From the NCBI GenBank assembly GCA_900539665.1, contig UQCV01000016.1, positions 1 to 33,885 on the forward strand: DNA of 33,885 bases, read 5' to 3'. Positions 23,601-30,565 of the stretch are shown here, piece by piece. The position numbers and the translations under genes are program-made. How positions within the stretch are numbered: the stretch's first letter is position 1; the number at the start of each line of letters is the position of its first letter. The stretch comes from an uncultured Succinivibrionaceae bacterium. Lineage in GTDB: Bacteria; Pseudomonadota; Gammaproteobacteria; Enterobacterales; Succinivibrionaceae. The notes under the pieces are model-generated. The model saw only the letters and a list, made by a program, of their open reading frames with translations, ran no database searches and was not told where the DNA came from.

Positions 23601-24378
23601 AGAACTAGAAACTTTAGGAGAAAGCTGTAATACCACTGAACGTCGCGCCGATAAGGTAACTGGCGAAGTGGAAGCTGCGTTAAAGGCTCGTTTCATTACT
23701 CAGTTCCAAGGTATGATGCTCCCAGGTGTAGTGACTAACGTAACTAACTTTGGCCTCTTTGTAACTATTGAACGCTTCAAAATTACAGGGCTTGTGCACG
23801 TCTCATCTTTATCAAAAGATTACTTCGAGTTTGATAGTAATAACTGCATGCTCATTGGGGCTAACACTGGGGTTCGTTATAAGTTAGGCGATAAAGTAAA
23901 TGTCATCATTGATACTGTGGAAACTGAAAGTGGCCATATTGGCATGCTATTGCAAAAATCTGCTACCACGGGGACTAAACGTAAAAATGCGGGACACAAG
24001 GCTGAACCGGTTAACGCTTTAGAACAATACGTAGGTGGTGAAGCTGTTGATAACCAGGAAATTAATACAATCATTAGAACCTCTATGGCTCGTTGGGATA
24101 ATATAAGCGAAGCCCCAACTGATCTTGGGGTGATGACGGTTACTGGTCGTCGTGAATTGGAAAGCTATGTGCCAAAAGTTAAATCACGTAAAAAGTCTGA
24201 GGCAGATAAATCAGACCAAAAGGGTGGCGCGGAAAAAGGTGACAAAAAGTCTAGCAAAAACTCAGGCAAAAAGTCAGGCAAAAAGAAGTCTGAAAAAAAA
24301 GCTGACAAAAAGTCTGACAAAAAGTCAAAAGCCGACAAAAAGCCACAAGTGACCACAAGAAAAAAAAGAAGTCCTTAG
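20653..24378 (+). CDS. rnr: Ribonuclease R with long basic N-terminal extension
   Basis: RNase R is a processive 3'-5' exoribonuclease that unwinds structured RNA and degrades tmRNA-tagged messages and rRNA fragments. The catalytic RNB signature DGEDARDFDDA is at about residues 643-653. RGNSVYFPNYVVPMLPE and HFTSPIRRYPDLQLHR follow, and an S1 domain (GVVTNVTNFGLFVTI) begins near 1023. At 1241 aa it is far longer than E. coli RNase R (813). In E. coli the same signature begins near residue 272, so about 370 residues are added at the N-terminus. Residues 1-205 are almost all Ala/Lys/Thr/Ser, histone-tail-like, and 205-310 are polar. The C-terminus from about 1178 is Lys-rich. AAGGA precedes the ATG. 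rlmB follows, as in enterobacteria. An A8 run near the stop is discussed as a finding. Confidence 0.93.
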   Translation: MKDSDNSIATVDKNNMANEVAPKAEAVANSVDAAKPKTKTTASRTKKTTSTATKKTTASTRKAPAKKVVGQTEASNEVSPKASSEESKLAKSNATTSATQAEEQAPVKKRSTRAKAKVAATSSKATTKAEELTQDTTTVKTVASKTRASSRTSKATTKATSSRNKEANSVTKAKAPAKARTQTKSQATSKQVAPVSAKYAAPSEFTPRGTVRPLDEVLDSMLGISNRANLGAKKVSPGPTKATPTSTTATTAPVSSTTKTTKQTARKPNTKFETPQAVSASVSPSVNFEEPAPSSLESNVDSTFNMNLPISSKFPEVTLSSGQTAPMLAVICKAIAITPMFLGDQMDNCRLGVDGQVRLEDLKAVINGKSRFLIDLQARIKFLVNSGSRRSFTITKIVEAVYELITSEELSVFRMPKYIVFAPESDIVELEGQVAFAYHEEKIIDWVSRSFTTEFVPDSSYNEELEKKRHKDEAKAFTLADKYRLYVPSNEVFHGDLVRVLLNKKANIAYLKTIVQEHNMVLGRIVRTSSGYELTPDDVKLTNIRYVFQEDSDIGEAKMGSVVICQIVKRHVKRLVYKVVVAEVLGEFERLDIQIKMAISRSGLPYEWNDRVRKQVAKISDEVHEKDKKKRVDLRDLPLVTIDGEDARDFDDAVCCKKEGSGYRLYVAIADVSYYVRTGTPLDNEARHRGNSVYFPNYVVPMLPEKLSNGLCSLNPLVDRLCMVCEVFVGSDGTLGDYSFYPAVMNSHARFTYTEVASILAGNKPTNPDYEPLVPALNNLYDLYKALKQSRTNRGAIEFESEEVRFVFDENLNIADILPVARNDAHMLIEECMIAANVCAAKFVEDHKGETLFRVHARPSETKLQAFRAFLAPMGLSLASGNTPTSADYAEFVRSIGNHPNKKIILVMMLRSMSLAEYTPDNGGHFGLSLGQYAHFTSPIRRYPDLQLHREIKFLLGRIGQAGGVAFSDKNAESMGSKQYTYEELETLGESCNTTERRADKVTGEVEAALKARFITQFQGMMLPGVVTNVTNFGLFVTIERFKITGLVHVSSLSKDYFEFDSNNCMLIGANTGVRYKLGDKVNVIIDTVETESGHIGMLLQKSATTGTKRKNAGHKAEPVNALEQYVGGEAVDNQEINTIIRTSMARWDNISEAPTDLGVMTVTGRRELESYVPKVKSRKKSEADKSDQKGGAEKGDKKSSKNSGKKSGKKKSEKKADKKSDKKSKADKKPQVTTRKKRSP

Positions 24379-24444
24379 AGCCTAAGTCAGAGGTAAAGGA
24401 AACTGAAACCACTTCAGAAAAGTAGTTTTAGGATTGCAAAGTAA

Positions 24445-24478
24445 AGGCCAATGAAGCGTTGCGAAGCTTCATTGGCCT
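24445..24478. other. Perfect 13-bp hairpin between rnr and rlmB
   Basis: AGGCCAATGAAGC (24445-24457) pairs exactly with 24466-24478 around an 8-base loop. No T-run follows, so it is more likely a 3'-end-protecting or processing hairpin within an rnr-rlmB transcript than a terminator. Confidence 0.6.
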
Positions 24479-24539
24479 AACCATTAAATAGTGCCACCCT
24501 TGATGGGAGGCTTGCTTGATTATTAAGAGAGAAGTTTAA

Positions 24540-25289
24540 ATGAGCGCTAAACAAGATTTTATTTACGGGATTCACGCTGTAAAGTCAGCCCTAGAAACAG
24601 AACCTGAACGCATTTTAGAAGTATTTGTGCTAAAAGGTCGTGATGATAAGCGTTTATCTGAAATTGTTGAAGGGCTTAGAGACATGGGGATTGCGGTAAA
24701 CTTTTGTGCGCGCAAGAGTCTCGATGAAAAAGTTTTTGGTGGGGTGCACCAGGGGATTGTGGCACGCGTAAAATCAGCCAAGGAACTTGGGGATAATGAG
24801 CTTTGGGACTTACTTGAACAAAAGCCAGAACCATTTTTGTTGATTTTAGATAACGTAACCGATCCACATAACTTAGGTGCTTGCCTCCGTAACTGTGACG
24901 CTACTGGGGTTAATGCTGTTATTACCGCTAAAGACCACAGTGCTGCTTTGACCGGTACTGCTCGTAAGGTAGCTTGCGGAGCTGGTTCTACGGTCCCTGT
25001 ATTCTACGTAACTAATCTTGCTCGCGTGATGCGCGAATTAGCTGATCGTGGGGTGCGTTTAGTGGGAACTGCAGGGGAAACTGATAAGTTAGTTTACGAT
25101 TGCGACTTAACTGGCGCCCTTGGTATTGTTATGGGCGCCGAAGACACTGGGATGCGCCGCTTAACTCGTGAATGCTGTGATGAATTAGTAAAGATTCCGA
25201 TGTATGGTACCGTTACTAGTTTGAACGTTTCAGTGGCAACTGGTGTTTGCTTGTACGAGGCTGTAAGACAGCGTTTAGCTAAGAAGTAA
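24540..25289 (+). CDS. rlmB: 23S rRNA (guanosine-2251-2'-O)-methyltransferase RlmB
   Basis: A SPOUT/TrmH-family methyltransferase that modifies G2251 in the peptidyl-transferase P loop. It has a short N-terminal L30e-like domain (IYGIHAVKSALE at the start). The trefoil-knot motifs are LILDNVTDPHNLGACLRNCDATG (about 100-122), GIVMGAEDTGMRRLTRECCD (about 198-217) and VKIPMYGTVTSLNVSVATGVCLYEAVRQR near the end, with the catalytic Asn/Arg/Glu positions intact. The length of 249 aa equals the family norm (E. coli 243). It lies 161 bases after rnr on the same strand, the conserved order. Confidence 0.94.
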   Translation: MSAKQDFIYGIHAVKSALETEPERILEVFVLKGRDDKRLSEIVEGLRDMGIAVNFCARKSLDEKVFGGVHQGIVARVKSAKELGDNELWDLLEQKPEPFLLILDNVTDPHNLGACLRNCDATGVNAVITAKDHSAALTGTARKVACGAGSTVPVFYVTNLARVMRELADRGVRLVGTAGETDKLVYDCDLTGALGIVMGAEDTGMRRLTRECCDELVKIPMYGTVTSLNVSVATGVCLYEAVRQRLAKK

Positions 25290-25382
25290 TAGTAATTCTT
25301 CTAAATACATTTAAAGAATTATTACGGGGCTAAGATTAAGGTGCAAAGCTGGCTTAATTGAGGCTCCGTTTTTTATCTAAAA

Positions 25383-25627
25383 TCTCCAAGAAGACTCCTT
25401 CCTCTTTAGGAGGGAGATGAATTGGTTTTTTGCTCTTACCTCTTTTGAGCTTAAATATATGATAATATACTAAGAAAAAGTAATGTAGTGGACTTAGAAG
25501 TCCTATACAGTAGAGGTGAAGTGGACACACCTGTAAGAATAAGGATAGCATAGCTATCAAACTTCTTTAGAATTACTCTAATGAGTAATTACGAAGCTCC
25601 CACCTCTTTAGGTGGTGAGTAGTTCAC
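25383..25627 (-). mobile_element. Short non-autonomous IS200/IS605-like element (two end hairpins)
   Basis: Two imperfect end hairpins, 25395-25416 and 25597-25619, share the tip CCTCTTTAGG. Read on the minus strand, the first is flanked by CAATTCATCTCC...CTTCTTGG and the second by GTGAACTACTC...GCTTCG. These resemble the right and left ends, respectively, of IS200/IS605-type elements. The roughly 245 bases between and including them encode no transposase (a 68-aa minus frame is not credible). It therefore looks like an internally deleted, palindrome-ended element in the rlmB-rpsF gap. A third inverted repeat, AATTACTC/GAGTAATT, is at 25571-25590. Confidence 0.6.
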
Positions 25628-25779
25628 GGTGAAAATAATAAGGTTTTTAGAAAAGATAATTTGGCGGTTCCCAAAAGGCAAAACTTAAGTCGTTTTGAAG
25701 AAAAATAACTCTAAATAAAGCAGCCGCTTTGTCTTGGCATAAAAGCAGAAAATAATTGCGACAAAAATGCGCAAAATGC

Positions 25780-25808
25780 TTGCTAAAGATCCAATTACCA
25801 TATAAAAT
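25780..25808 (+). promoter_or_regulatory. Promoter of the rpsF-rpsR-rplI operon
   Basis: TTGCTA (25780-25785), 17-base spacer, TAAAAT (25803-25808) followed by GCACCGC. It lies downstream of the mobile element, so the insertion spares it. Confidence 0.65.
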
Positions 25809-25837
25809 GCACCGCTAATTCCAGTCAATTTTTTTAG

Positions 25838-25891
25838 TTCCTTGCCCGTTAAAGACAGACTGGAGCTTTATGGGCTTATATCCGAAAGGGG
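25838..25891 (+). ncRNA. Probable S6:S18-binding leader of rpsF
   Basis: CCTT (25840-25843) can pair with AAGG (25886-25889) and, just inside, GCCC (25844-25847) with GGGC (25872-25875). That leaves an asymmetric bulge containing CCG (25882-25884). This matches the described rpsF leader motif, a bulged CCG between two stems bound by the S6:S18 complex. The 3' strand of the outer stem overlaps the rpsF ribosome-binding AAAGGGG, so protein binding would block translation. Confidence 0.55.
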
Positions 25892-25899
25892 CATGACAA

Positions 25900-26310
25900 A
25901 TGCGTCATTATGAAATTGTGTTCATGGTTCATCCAGACCAGTCAGAACAGGTTCCTGGCATGATCGAACGCTACAAAGGCATCATCGAAAAGGCTGAAGG
26001 TAAGATCCACCGTTTAGAAGATTGGGGCCGTTGCAACCTCGCTTATCAGATCGATAAGCTTCACAAGGCTCACTATGTTCTCATGAACGTTGAAACTGAC
26101 CAGAACGTAATCGATGAACTCGAATCTCTCTTCCGCTATAACGATGCAGTAATTCGTCACTTGACTATCCGTGTTAAGGATGCTGTAACTGAACAGTCTC
26201 CAATGGCTAAGTCTCGTGAAAACCGTCGTTCACGTGAAAACGTTGAAAGTGTTGAATCTAACGTAGCTGAAGCTACTGCTGAAATTGCAGTTGCTGCTGA
26301 CGAAGAATAA
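25900..26310 (+). CDS. rpsF: Small-subunit ribosomal protein bS6
   Basis: S6 binds 16S rRNA together with S18 in the 30S platform. The protein begins MRHYEIVFMVHPDQSEQVPGM like E. coli S6, has DWGRCNLAYQIDKLHKAHYVL (about 41-61) and RYNDAVIRHLTIRVKDAVTEQSPM near residue 85. A C-terminal tail of about 35 residues rich in Glu, Ser and Val ends the 136-aa protein (E. coli 131 plus added glutamates). AAAGGGG lies upstream and overlaps the leader stem. First gene of the operon; rpsR starts 13 bases after its stop. Confidence 0.97.
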   Translation: MRHYEIVFMVHPDQSEQVPGMIERYKGIIEKAEGKIHRLEDWGRCNLAYQIDKLHKAHYVLMNVETDQNVIDELESLFRYNDAVIRHLTIRVKDAVTEQSPMAKSRENRRSRENVESVESNVAEATAEIAVAADEE

Positions 26311-26323
26311 AAGGAGATTCTAA

Positions 26324-26557
26324 ATGGCTCATTATTTCCGTCGTCGTAAATTCTGCCGTTTCACTGCAGAAGGCGTATCTGAAATCGATTACAAGGATGT
26401 AGCAACTTTAAAGAACTACATCACTGAATCTGGCAAGATTGTTCCAAGCCGTATCACTGGTACTAGCGCAAAGTATCAGCGTCAGCTTGCTGTTGCAATC
26501 AAGCGTGCACGTTACTTGGCTTTATTACCTTACACTGATTTACACAGCTGCAAGTAA
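26324..26557 (+). CDS. rpsR: Small-subunit ribosomal protein bS18
   Basis: At 77 aa the protein has the S18 core: FRRRKFCRF at the N-terminus, IDYKDVATLKNYITESGKIVPSRITGT in the middle and KYQRQLAVAIKRARYLALLPY before the end. AAGGAG is 6-7 bases before the ATG. In E. coli priB lies between rpsF and rpsR; here the two are separated by 13 bases with no room for it. Confidence 0.97.
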   Translation: MAHYFRRRKFCRFTAEGVSEIDYKDVATLKNYITESGKIVPSRITGTSAKYQRQLAVAIKRARYLALLPYTDLHSCK

Positions 26558-26601
26558 TTTAGGCCTAACTCAAATTTTTCTGTTAATACCGAGGAAAGGT
26601 A

Positions 26602-27054
26602 ATGGAAGTTATTTTATTAGATAAGATCGCTCACTTGGGCGGTTTAGGTGACAAGGTTAAGGTTAAGAGCGGTTTTGCTCGTAACTATCTTATCCCTCAG
26701 AAGAAAGCTGTTATGGCTACTAAGGCAAATCTTGAAAAGTTCGAATCTATGCGTGCAGAACTTGAAGCTAAGATTGCTAAGGAACTTGCTGAAGCTCAGG
26801 AACGTTGCGCTAAGCTCGTTGAAATCGCTGAAGTTACTATCGCTGCTAAGGCTGGTGACGAAGGTAAGCTTTTCGGTTCTATCGGTACCCGTGACATCGC
26901 TGAAGCACTCGGCAATGCTGGTGTTGAAGTACACAAGAGCGAAATCCGTCTTTCTGATGGCGTTCTTCGTACTGTTGGTGAATTTGAAATCGTTGTTTCA
27001 TTCCACCCAGATGTTAAGGCTTCTGTAAAGGTTAACGTTGTTGCTGAAAAGTAA
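26602..27054 (+). CDS. rplI: Large-subunit ribosomal protein bL9
   Basis: L9 binds 23S rRNA near the L1 stalk and helps keep reading frame. The N-terminal domain begins MEVILLDKIAHLGGLGDKVKVKSGFARNYLIPQKKAV, the L9 signature. A long connecting helix (about 40-75) and a C-terminal domain with LFGSIGTRDIAEAL follow. The 150 aa are standard. GAGGAAAGG precedes the ATG. Last gene of the operon, 44 bases after rpsR, with a strong terminator 30 bases downstream. Confidence 0.97.
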   Translation: MEVILLDKIAHLGGLGDKVKVKSGFARNYLIPQKKAVMATKANLEKFESMRAELEAKIAKELAEAQERCAKLVEIAEVTIAAKAGDEGKLFGSIGTRDIAEALGNAGVEVHKSEIRLSDGVLRTVGEFEIVVSFHPDVKASVKVNVVAEK

Positions 27055-27080
27055 TCTAAGTTAAACTTAAAAGCTTAAAA

Positions 27081-27113
27081 AAAGCGGAAAGATTAATTTC
27101 TTTCCGCTTTTTT
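27081..27113. terminator. Bidirectional terminator after rplI
   Basis: Perfect GCGGAAAGA/TCTTTCCGC stem (27084-27092 with 27099-27107) with A-run and T-run flanks. Confidence 0.88.
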
Positions 27114-27190
27114 GTTGGGCAATTAGAAGTAAAGAATTTGCCGGATAAACCAAAGACGACAACATCGGGTGAAAAAGGTCCCAAAGAACA

Positions 27191-27226
27191 AAAAAATACC
27201 CCTTTAAGTTCTAGGCTTAAAGGGGG
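27191..27226 (-). terminator. Intrinsic terminator of pfkA
   Basis: CCCCTTTAAG/CTTAAAGGGG stem (27199-27208 with 27216-27225). On the minus strand it is followed by TATTTTTTTG. It lies 20 bases after the pfkA stop. Confidence 0.87.
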
Positions 27227-27246
27227 TTGTTCTAAGATAGAGGGGT

Positions 27247-28281
27247 TTAGGCGATACGCTGTTCTAAGCCAGTCATTTCACTTGTGAAGTAATGTACGCT
27301 CTTACGGGCGTTCTCAGAAATAGGGTGGGCTACAAGCTCACCTTTTTCAATGCCCACACTAAGGCCACCACGACCTTCAAGCAGCAGTTTAACGGCATAA
27401 TCACCTAATCTACTAGCTAAAATGCGGTCCATAGCGGTAGGGACGCCACCACGCTGTAAGTGGCCTAAGGTAATAGCACGGCATTCAATCCCAGTGGCTA
27501 ATTCTATTTCACTAGCAAGGGCTTGTGGTGCCACCATGTTTTCACTTAAAGCAACTAAACCATGGCGTTTACCTGAGGAAAAAGCTCGGCTGATACGGGA
27601 AAAGAGTTCTTCTTTATTAAATTCAGCTTCAGGGAAAATTGTAAATTCAGCCCCGCCGGCAATCCCGCTAAATAAGGCGAGGTCACCACAGTGACGGCCC
27701 ATGATTTCGATAACTGATACGCGTTTATGTGAGTTACATGTATCTCTTAAACGGTCCATACATTCGGTAATTGTATTGAGCGCCGTATCAAAACCAATGG
27801 TAAAGTCTGTACCATGGATATCGTTGTCGATAGTGCCTGGAATCCCGATGCATGGATATCCCATTTCAGTTAAGCGGAGAGCAGCGGTATAAGAACCATC
27901 GCCGCCTATAACCGCAAGAGCGTTAATATCGCGTTTTTGTAAGTTGACGATAGCTTCTGCGCGGATTGATTCTTCTTTAAAGGCTTCAAAGCGAGCAGTG
28001 CCTAAAATAGTCCCGCCACGGTTGATAATATCATTAACTGAAGCGCAGTCGAGGCGTGAAATGCGGTCTTTGTGTAAACCTAAAAAACCATCTCTAATGC
28101 CATAAACTTCAAGGCCGGCGCTTATTCCTGCGCGTACAACGGCTCTAATGGCGGCATTCATGCCAGGGGCGTCGCCACCACTTGTTAAGACGGCAATGCG
28201 CTTGATAGCCCCGAGATTATTTAGTTCGCTAGTTGGGGCGGTTGTTGAGACTTCTACTGAGCTTTTTGTGGTATTGTCCAT
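27247..28281 (-). CDS. pfkA: ATP-dependent 6-phosphofructokinase PfkA
   Basis: PfkA phosphorylates fructose 6-phosphate, the committed step of glycolysis. Motifs: VLTSGGDAPGMNAAIRAVVR (about 31-50), AVIGGDGSYTAALRL (about 121-135) and PGTIDNDIHGTDFTIGFDTA (about 145-164). The glycines in GGDGS and PGTIDND mark the ATP type; pyrophosphate-dependent enzymes have Asp and Lys there. The 344 aa include an N-terminal extension of about 25 residues, Ser/Thr-rich, before the usual start (E. coli 320 aa). There is no internal start that would remove it, so it seems real. The ribosome-binding site is weak (AGAGA). tpiA lies upstream on the same strand but has its own terminator. Confidence 0.95.
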   Translation of the reverse strand: MDNTTKSSVEVSTTAPTSELNNLGAIKRIAVLTSGGDAPGMNAAIRAVVRAGISAGLEVYGIRDGFLGLHKDRISRLDCASVNDIINRGGTILGTARFEAFKEESIRAEAIVNLQKRDINALAVIGGDGSYTAALRLTEMGYPCIGIPGTIDNDIHGTDFTIGFDTALNTITECMDRLRDTCNSHKRVSVIEIMGRHCGDLALFSGIAGGAEFTIFPEAEFNKEELFSRISRAFSSGKRHGLVALSENMVAPQALASEIELATGIECRAITLGHLQRGGVPTAMDRILASRLGDYAVKLLLEGRGGLSVGIEKGELVAHPISENARKSVHYFTSEMTGLEQRIA

Positions 28282-28311
28282 TTTTATTCTCTTCTGAGTT
28301 TATAGAAATAG

Positions 28312-28392
28312 AATGACAAAAAGGGTCATAAAATTCTATTTTTAATTTGTTTTAATAATTAAACTCAGCCTTTTTGTTACCTGTCAAAAAGG
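28312..28392 (-). other. Two inverted repeats in the pfkA leader
   Basis: ATGAC/GTCAT (28312-28328) and CCTTTTTG/CAAAAAGG (28369-28392) share CTTTTTG words, so alternative pairings between them are possible. A regulatory role is not established. Confidence 0.35.
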
Positions 28393-28772
28393 TGGTTTCT
28401 AAATTTTAACTTCCGTATTTCATTCTACCTTAATGCGGCTTTAAGTAAATAGCAAAAACTAAAGTTAATTCTTATTTTTTTGCGCCTCCGCATTTGTTAA
28501 TAAAAGGCTTGACGGGGCAGTGCATTTTTATTATCTAGGGCGTAAGCCTGAGTCTTTTTGAGGTAAGAATTTGGGAAATTTTTGTTAATTAGACAATTTA
28601 GGTAAATTGTAATTATTTTAAGTTGAGGTAAAACGTATAGAGAGGAGAGGTTTTAAGAATTGGCGTTGTGTTTGGAGGACTTTTCCCTGTAAAAAGCGTG
28701 TTTACCCCTTGGAATTTTTAGCTATTTTTAAGGATCTAAAATTAAATCTAAGCCACCTAGGTTAGGTTCTGC
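28393..28772. other. Gap between pfkA leader and tpiA terminator
   Basis: AT-rich, no gene. It should hold the pfkA promoter on the minus strand; I could not single one out. Confidence 0.4.
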
Positions 28773-28809
28773 ATAAAACAATAAAGTCCTAACAGAGTTA
28801 GGACTTTAT
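28773..28809 (-). terminator. Intrinsic terminator of tpiA
   Basis: Perfect 13-bp stem (28781-28793 with 28797-28809) with a 3-base loop, followed on the minus strand by TGTTTTATG. Confidence 0.85.
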
Positions 28810-28827
28810 AAGCTTTAAAAAGCGATA

Positions 28828-29580
28828 TTACTTAGCAGCGTTGATGATAGCAGCGAAGTCAGCAGGCTTAAGAGAAGCACCACCAACTAGACCACCGTCG
28901 ATATCAGGCTGAGCGAAGAGTTCTGGAGCAGTCTTAGCGTTGCAAGAACCACCGTAAAGAACCTGTACCTTAGCAGCAGTATCAGCGTCGAAAGAAGCTA
29001 AGAATGCACGAATCTGAGCGTGTACGTTCTGAGCGATTTCAGGGGTAGCAGTCTTACCAGTACCGATAGCCCAAATTGGTTCGTAAGCTATAACAGCGTT
29101 TTCGAAAGACTTGATACCACAAAGATCGATAACAGCCTTGAGCTGAGTCTTGCAAACGTCAGCAGTCTGGCCAGCTTCGAACTGTTCAAGAGATTCACCA
29201 ATGCAAAGAACTGGAACGAGACCAGCTTCCTGAGCAGCCTTGAACTTAGCAGCTACAACTTCGTTGGTTTCGTTGTGGTAAGCACGACGTTCGCTGTGAC
29301 CAACGATAGCATACTTACAACCAAATTCCTTGATCATTACAGGAGAGTTTTCACCAGTGAAAGCACCAGAGGTGTGAACGTCACAGTCTTCTGAACCGTA
29401 CTGAATAGCAGACCCCTTAGCGAGCTGTTCAACCATGCCGATGAAGATTGCAGGAGCACATACAGCAACTTCTACAGTTGGAGCCTGGTTAGCAGGTTCG
29501 ATAAGAGCGTTTACTAATGAAGTTACAGATTCTTTAGTGCCGTTTAACTTCCAGTTACCCATTACAAGTGGTTTTCTCAT
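28828..29580 (-). CDS. tpiA: Triosephosphate isomerase
   Basis: TpiA interconverts dihydroxyacetone phosphate and glyceraldehyde 3-phosphate. The 250 aa have the catalytic set: Lys11 in MGNWKLNGT, His in VGHSERR (about residue 95), Glu in AYEPIWAIGTG (about residue 166), and the phosphate-binding YGGSCN and GGLVGGASL motifs. Highly biased codon use suggests strong expression. It has its own leader with a terminator-like hairpin and its own terminator, so it is probably a single-gene unit despite lying next to pfkA. Confidence 0.97.
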   Translation of the reverse strand: MRKPLVMGNWKLNGTKESVTSLVNALIEPANQAPTVEVAVCAPAIFIGMVEQLAKGSAIQYGSEDCDVHTSGAFTGENSPVMIKEFGCKYAIVGHSERRAYHNETNEVVAAKFKAAQEAGLVPVLCIGESLEQFEAGQTADVCKTQLKAVIDLCGIKSFENAVIAYEPIWAIGTGKTATPEIAQNVHAQIRAFLASFDADTAAKVQVLYGGSCNAKTAPELFAQPDIDGGLVGGASLKPADFAAIINAAK

Positions 29581-29599
29581 GATATTTAACCTTATCTCT

Positions 29600-29626
29600 A
29601 AAATAAAACGGATTTAAGAGATCCGT
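29600..29626 (-). other. Terminator-like hairpin in the tpiA leader
   Basis: ACGGAT/ATCCGT arms (29608-29613 with 29621-29626), then TTTATTTT on the minus strand, placed between a probable -10 (TATAAT at about 29667-29672, minus) and the start codon. A candidate attenuator; the stem is short. Confidence 0.4.
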
Positions 29627-29672
29627 TGGTGAGTGAAAAAATCATTATTGATATACAACATCGCATTATATC

Positions 29673-29905
29673 ATGATTTAAAAAGGAGCTCACTACCACA
29701 AAATCGTATTTTATTAGTAATTTAAGGGAGTTTAAGGGCTTTTATGAAAACCACCCTAAAAATTTTCTAAGTAGCTCCAACCATTAAAAGCCTTGCCAAA
29801 TAGCTTATCTCGCAATAGATAGGGGAATTTTAGGAGCGTTGTTTAATGGGTAATTTGTGGGGGTATGGGGCTTGGGTCCATTCTAAAAATTTAATAATTT
29901 AACGC
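29673..29905. other. Gap between tpiA promoter and ssrA terminator
   Basis: No gene or clear site seen; AT-rich with GGGG-containing words near 29858-29871. Confidence 0.4.
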
Positions 29906-29937
29906 AAAAAAAAACGCCAGAGATAAACTCTAGCGTT
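29906..29937 (-). terminator. Intrinsic terminator of ssrA
   Basis: AACGCCAGAG/CTCTAGCGTT stem with one mismatch (29913-29922 with 29928-29937), then a run of T's on the minus strand, just beyond the tmRNA 3' end. Confidence 0.85.
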
Positions 29938-29945
29938 CGTGTGAT

Positions 29946-30336
29946 TGGTGGAGATGGCGGGATTTGAACCCGCGTCCCAAAAGGCTCCATAACTGCTTCT
30001 ACATGTTTAGTCTTGCCATTTAAATTTCGCTTTGCAACCGCGGACGGACGCGCTGTCACATTGCTAGACTGTTTAATTTAAGGTTTTTCCACCAGCCGAG
30101 GATACACCCTGTCCGATATTGGTGACCCGGAATTCCACCCCAATCGGATAAAGATGGTTCCAGGGTAAGATACAGGTTATTAAGCTGTTCTTACTGTTTG
30201 CTCTTTAAAACTGATTAAGCAGCGAGAGCGAAAGATTCATCGTTTGCGATTATCTTTATGCGAGTTTTTAAGAGGCCACCCGCACCTCTACATGCGACAT
30301 TTACTTCACTCTTCCAGTCGAATCCTAATCATCCCC
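29946..30336 (-). ncRNA. ssrA: Transfer-messenger RNA (tmRNA)
   Basis: tmRNA rescues stalled ribosomes with SmpB. On the minus strand the 5' end GGGGAT (30336-30331) pairs with ATCTCC before ACCA at the 3' end, forming the tRNA-like acceptor. The T-arm GCGGGTTCAAATCCCGC is standard. The reading frame encodes the tag ANDESFALAA, close to ANDENYALAA of E. coli. The length of about 391 bases is in the normal range for one-piece tmRNA. It lies directly downstream of smpB, the conserved order. Confidence 0.95.
30215..30247 (-). other. tmRNA tag reading frame (ANDESFALAA)
   Basis: The resume codon GCA at 30247-30245 is followed by nine codons and TAA at 30217-30215. The ALAA ending is the degradation signal read by ClpXP and ClpAP. 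Positions 5-6 are Ser-Phe in place of Asn-Tyr. Confidence 0.93.
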
Positions 30337-30347
30337 TTGTACTTTGG

Positions 30348-30407
30348 GCTCTAAAACTATTTTAGAGCTGATATGGTCATTGTATAAAGAACTTGCTGTA
30401 ATGTCAA
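30348..30407 (-). promoter_or_regulatory. ssrA promoter and precursor leader hairpin
   Basis: On the minus strand a perfect TTGACA (30407-30402), a 17-base spacer and TACAAT (30384-30379) form a strong promoter. The short precursor then folds a 9-bp GCTCTAAAA/TTTTAGAGC hairpin (30368-30348) just before the mature 5' end, plausibly for processing. Confidence 0.8.
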
Positions 30408-30525
30408 TTTTCAAGTGTTTTAATAATGGGTTTTGGTCTAAGACTAAAAAGTTATGGTTCGTAGCGTTTGTGGTTACATCACGAATGGCACGTCGTTACC
30501 ACCACGTTTGTCACCACCTAGCCAT

Positions 30526-30565
30526 GTTTAGCTGTGTTTGTTTAGCTGTTTTTAGGTTTAGCTGT
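30526..30565. repeat. Three spaced copies of GTTTAGCTGT
   Basis: Exact copies at 30526-30535, 30540-30549 and 30556-30565. The last overlaps the smpB stop codon. No function known. Confidence 0.55.

Noticed and set aside
25354..25560. Open frame of 68 codons on the - strand between rlmB and rpsF
   Set aside because: It is a translation across the mini-element hairpin; such frames arise from the palindromic end and carry no transposase motif.
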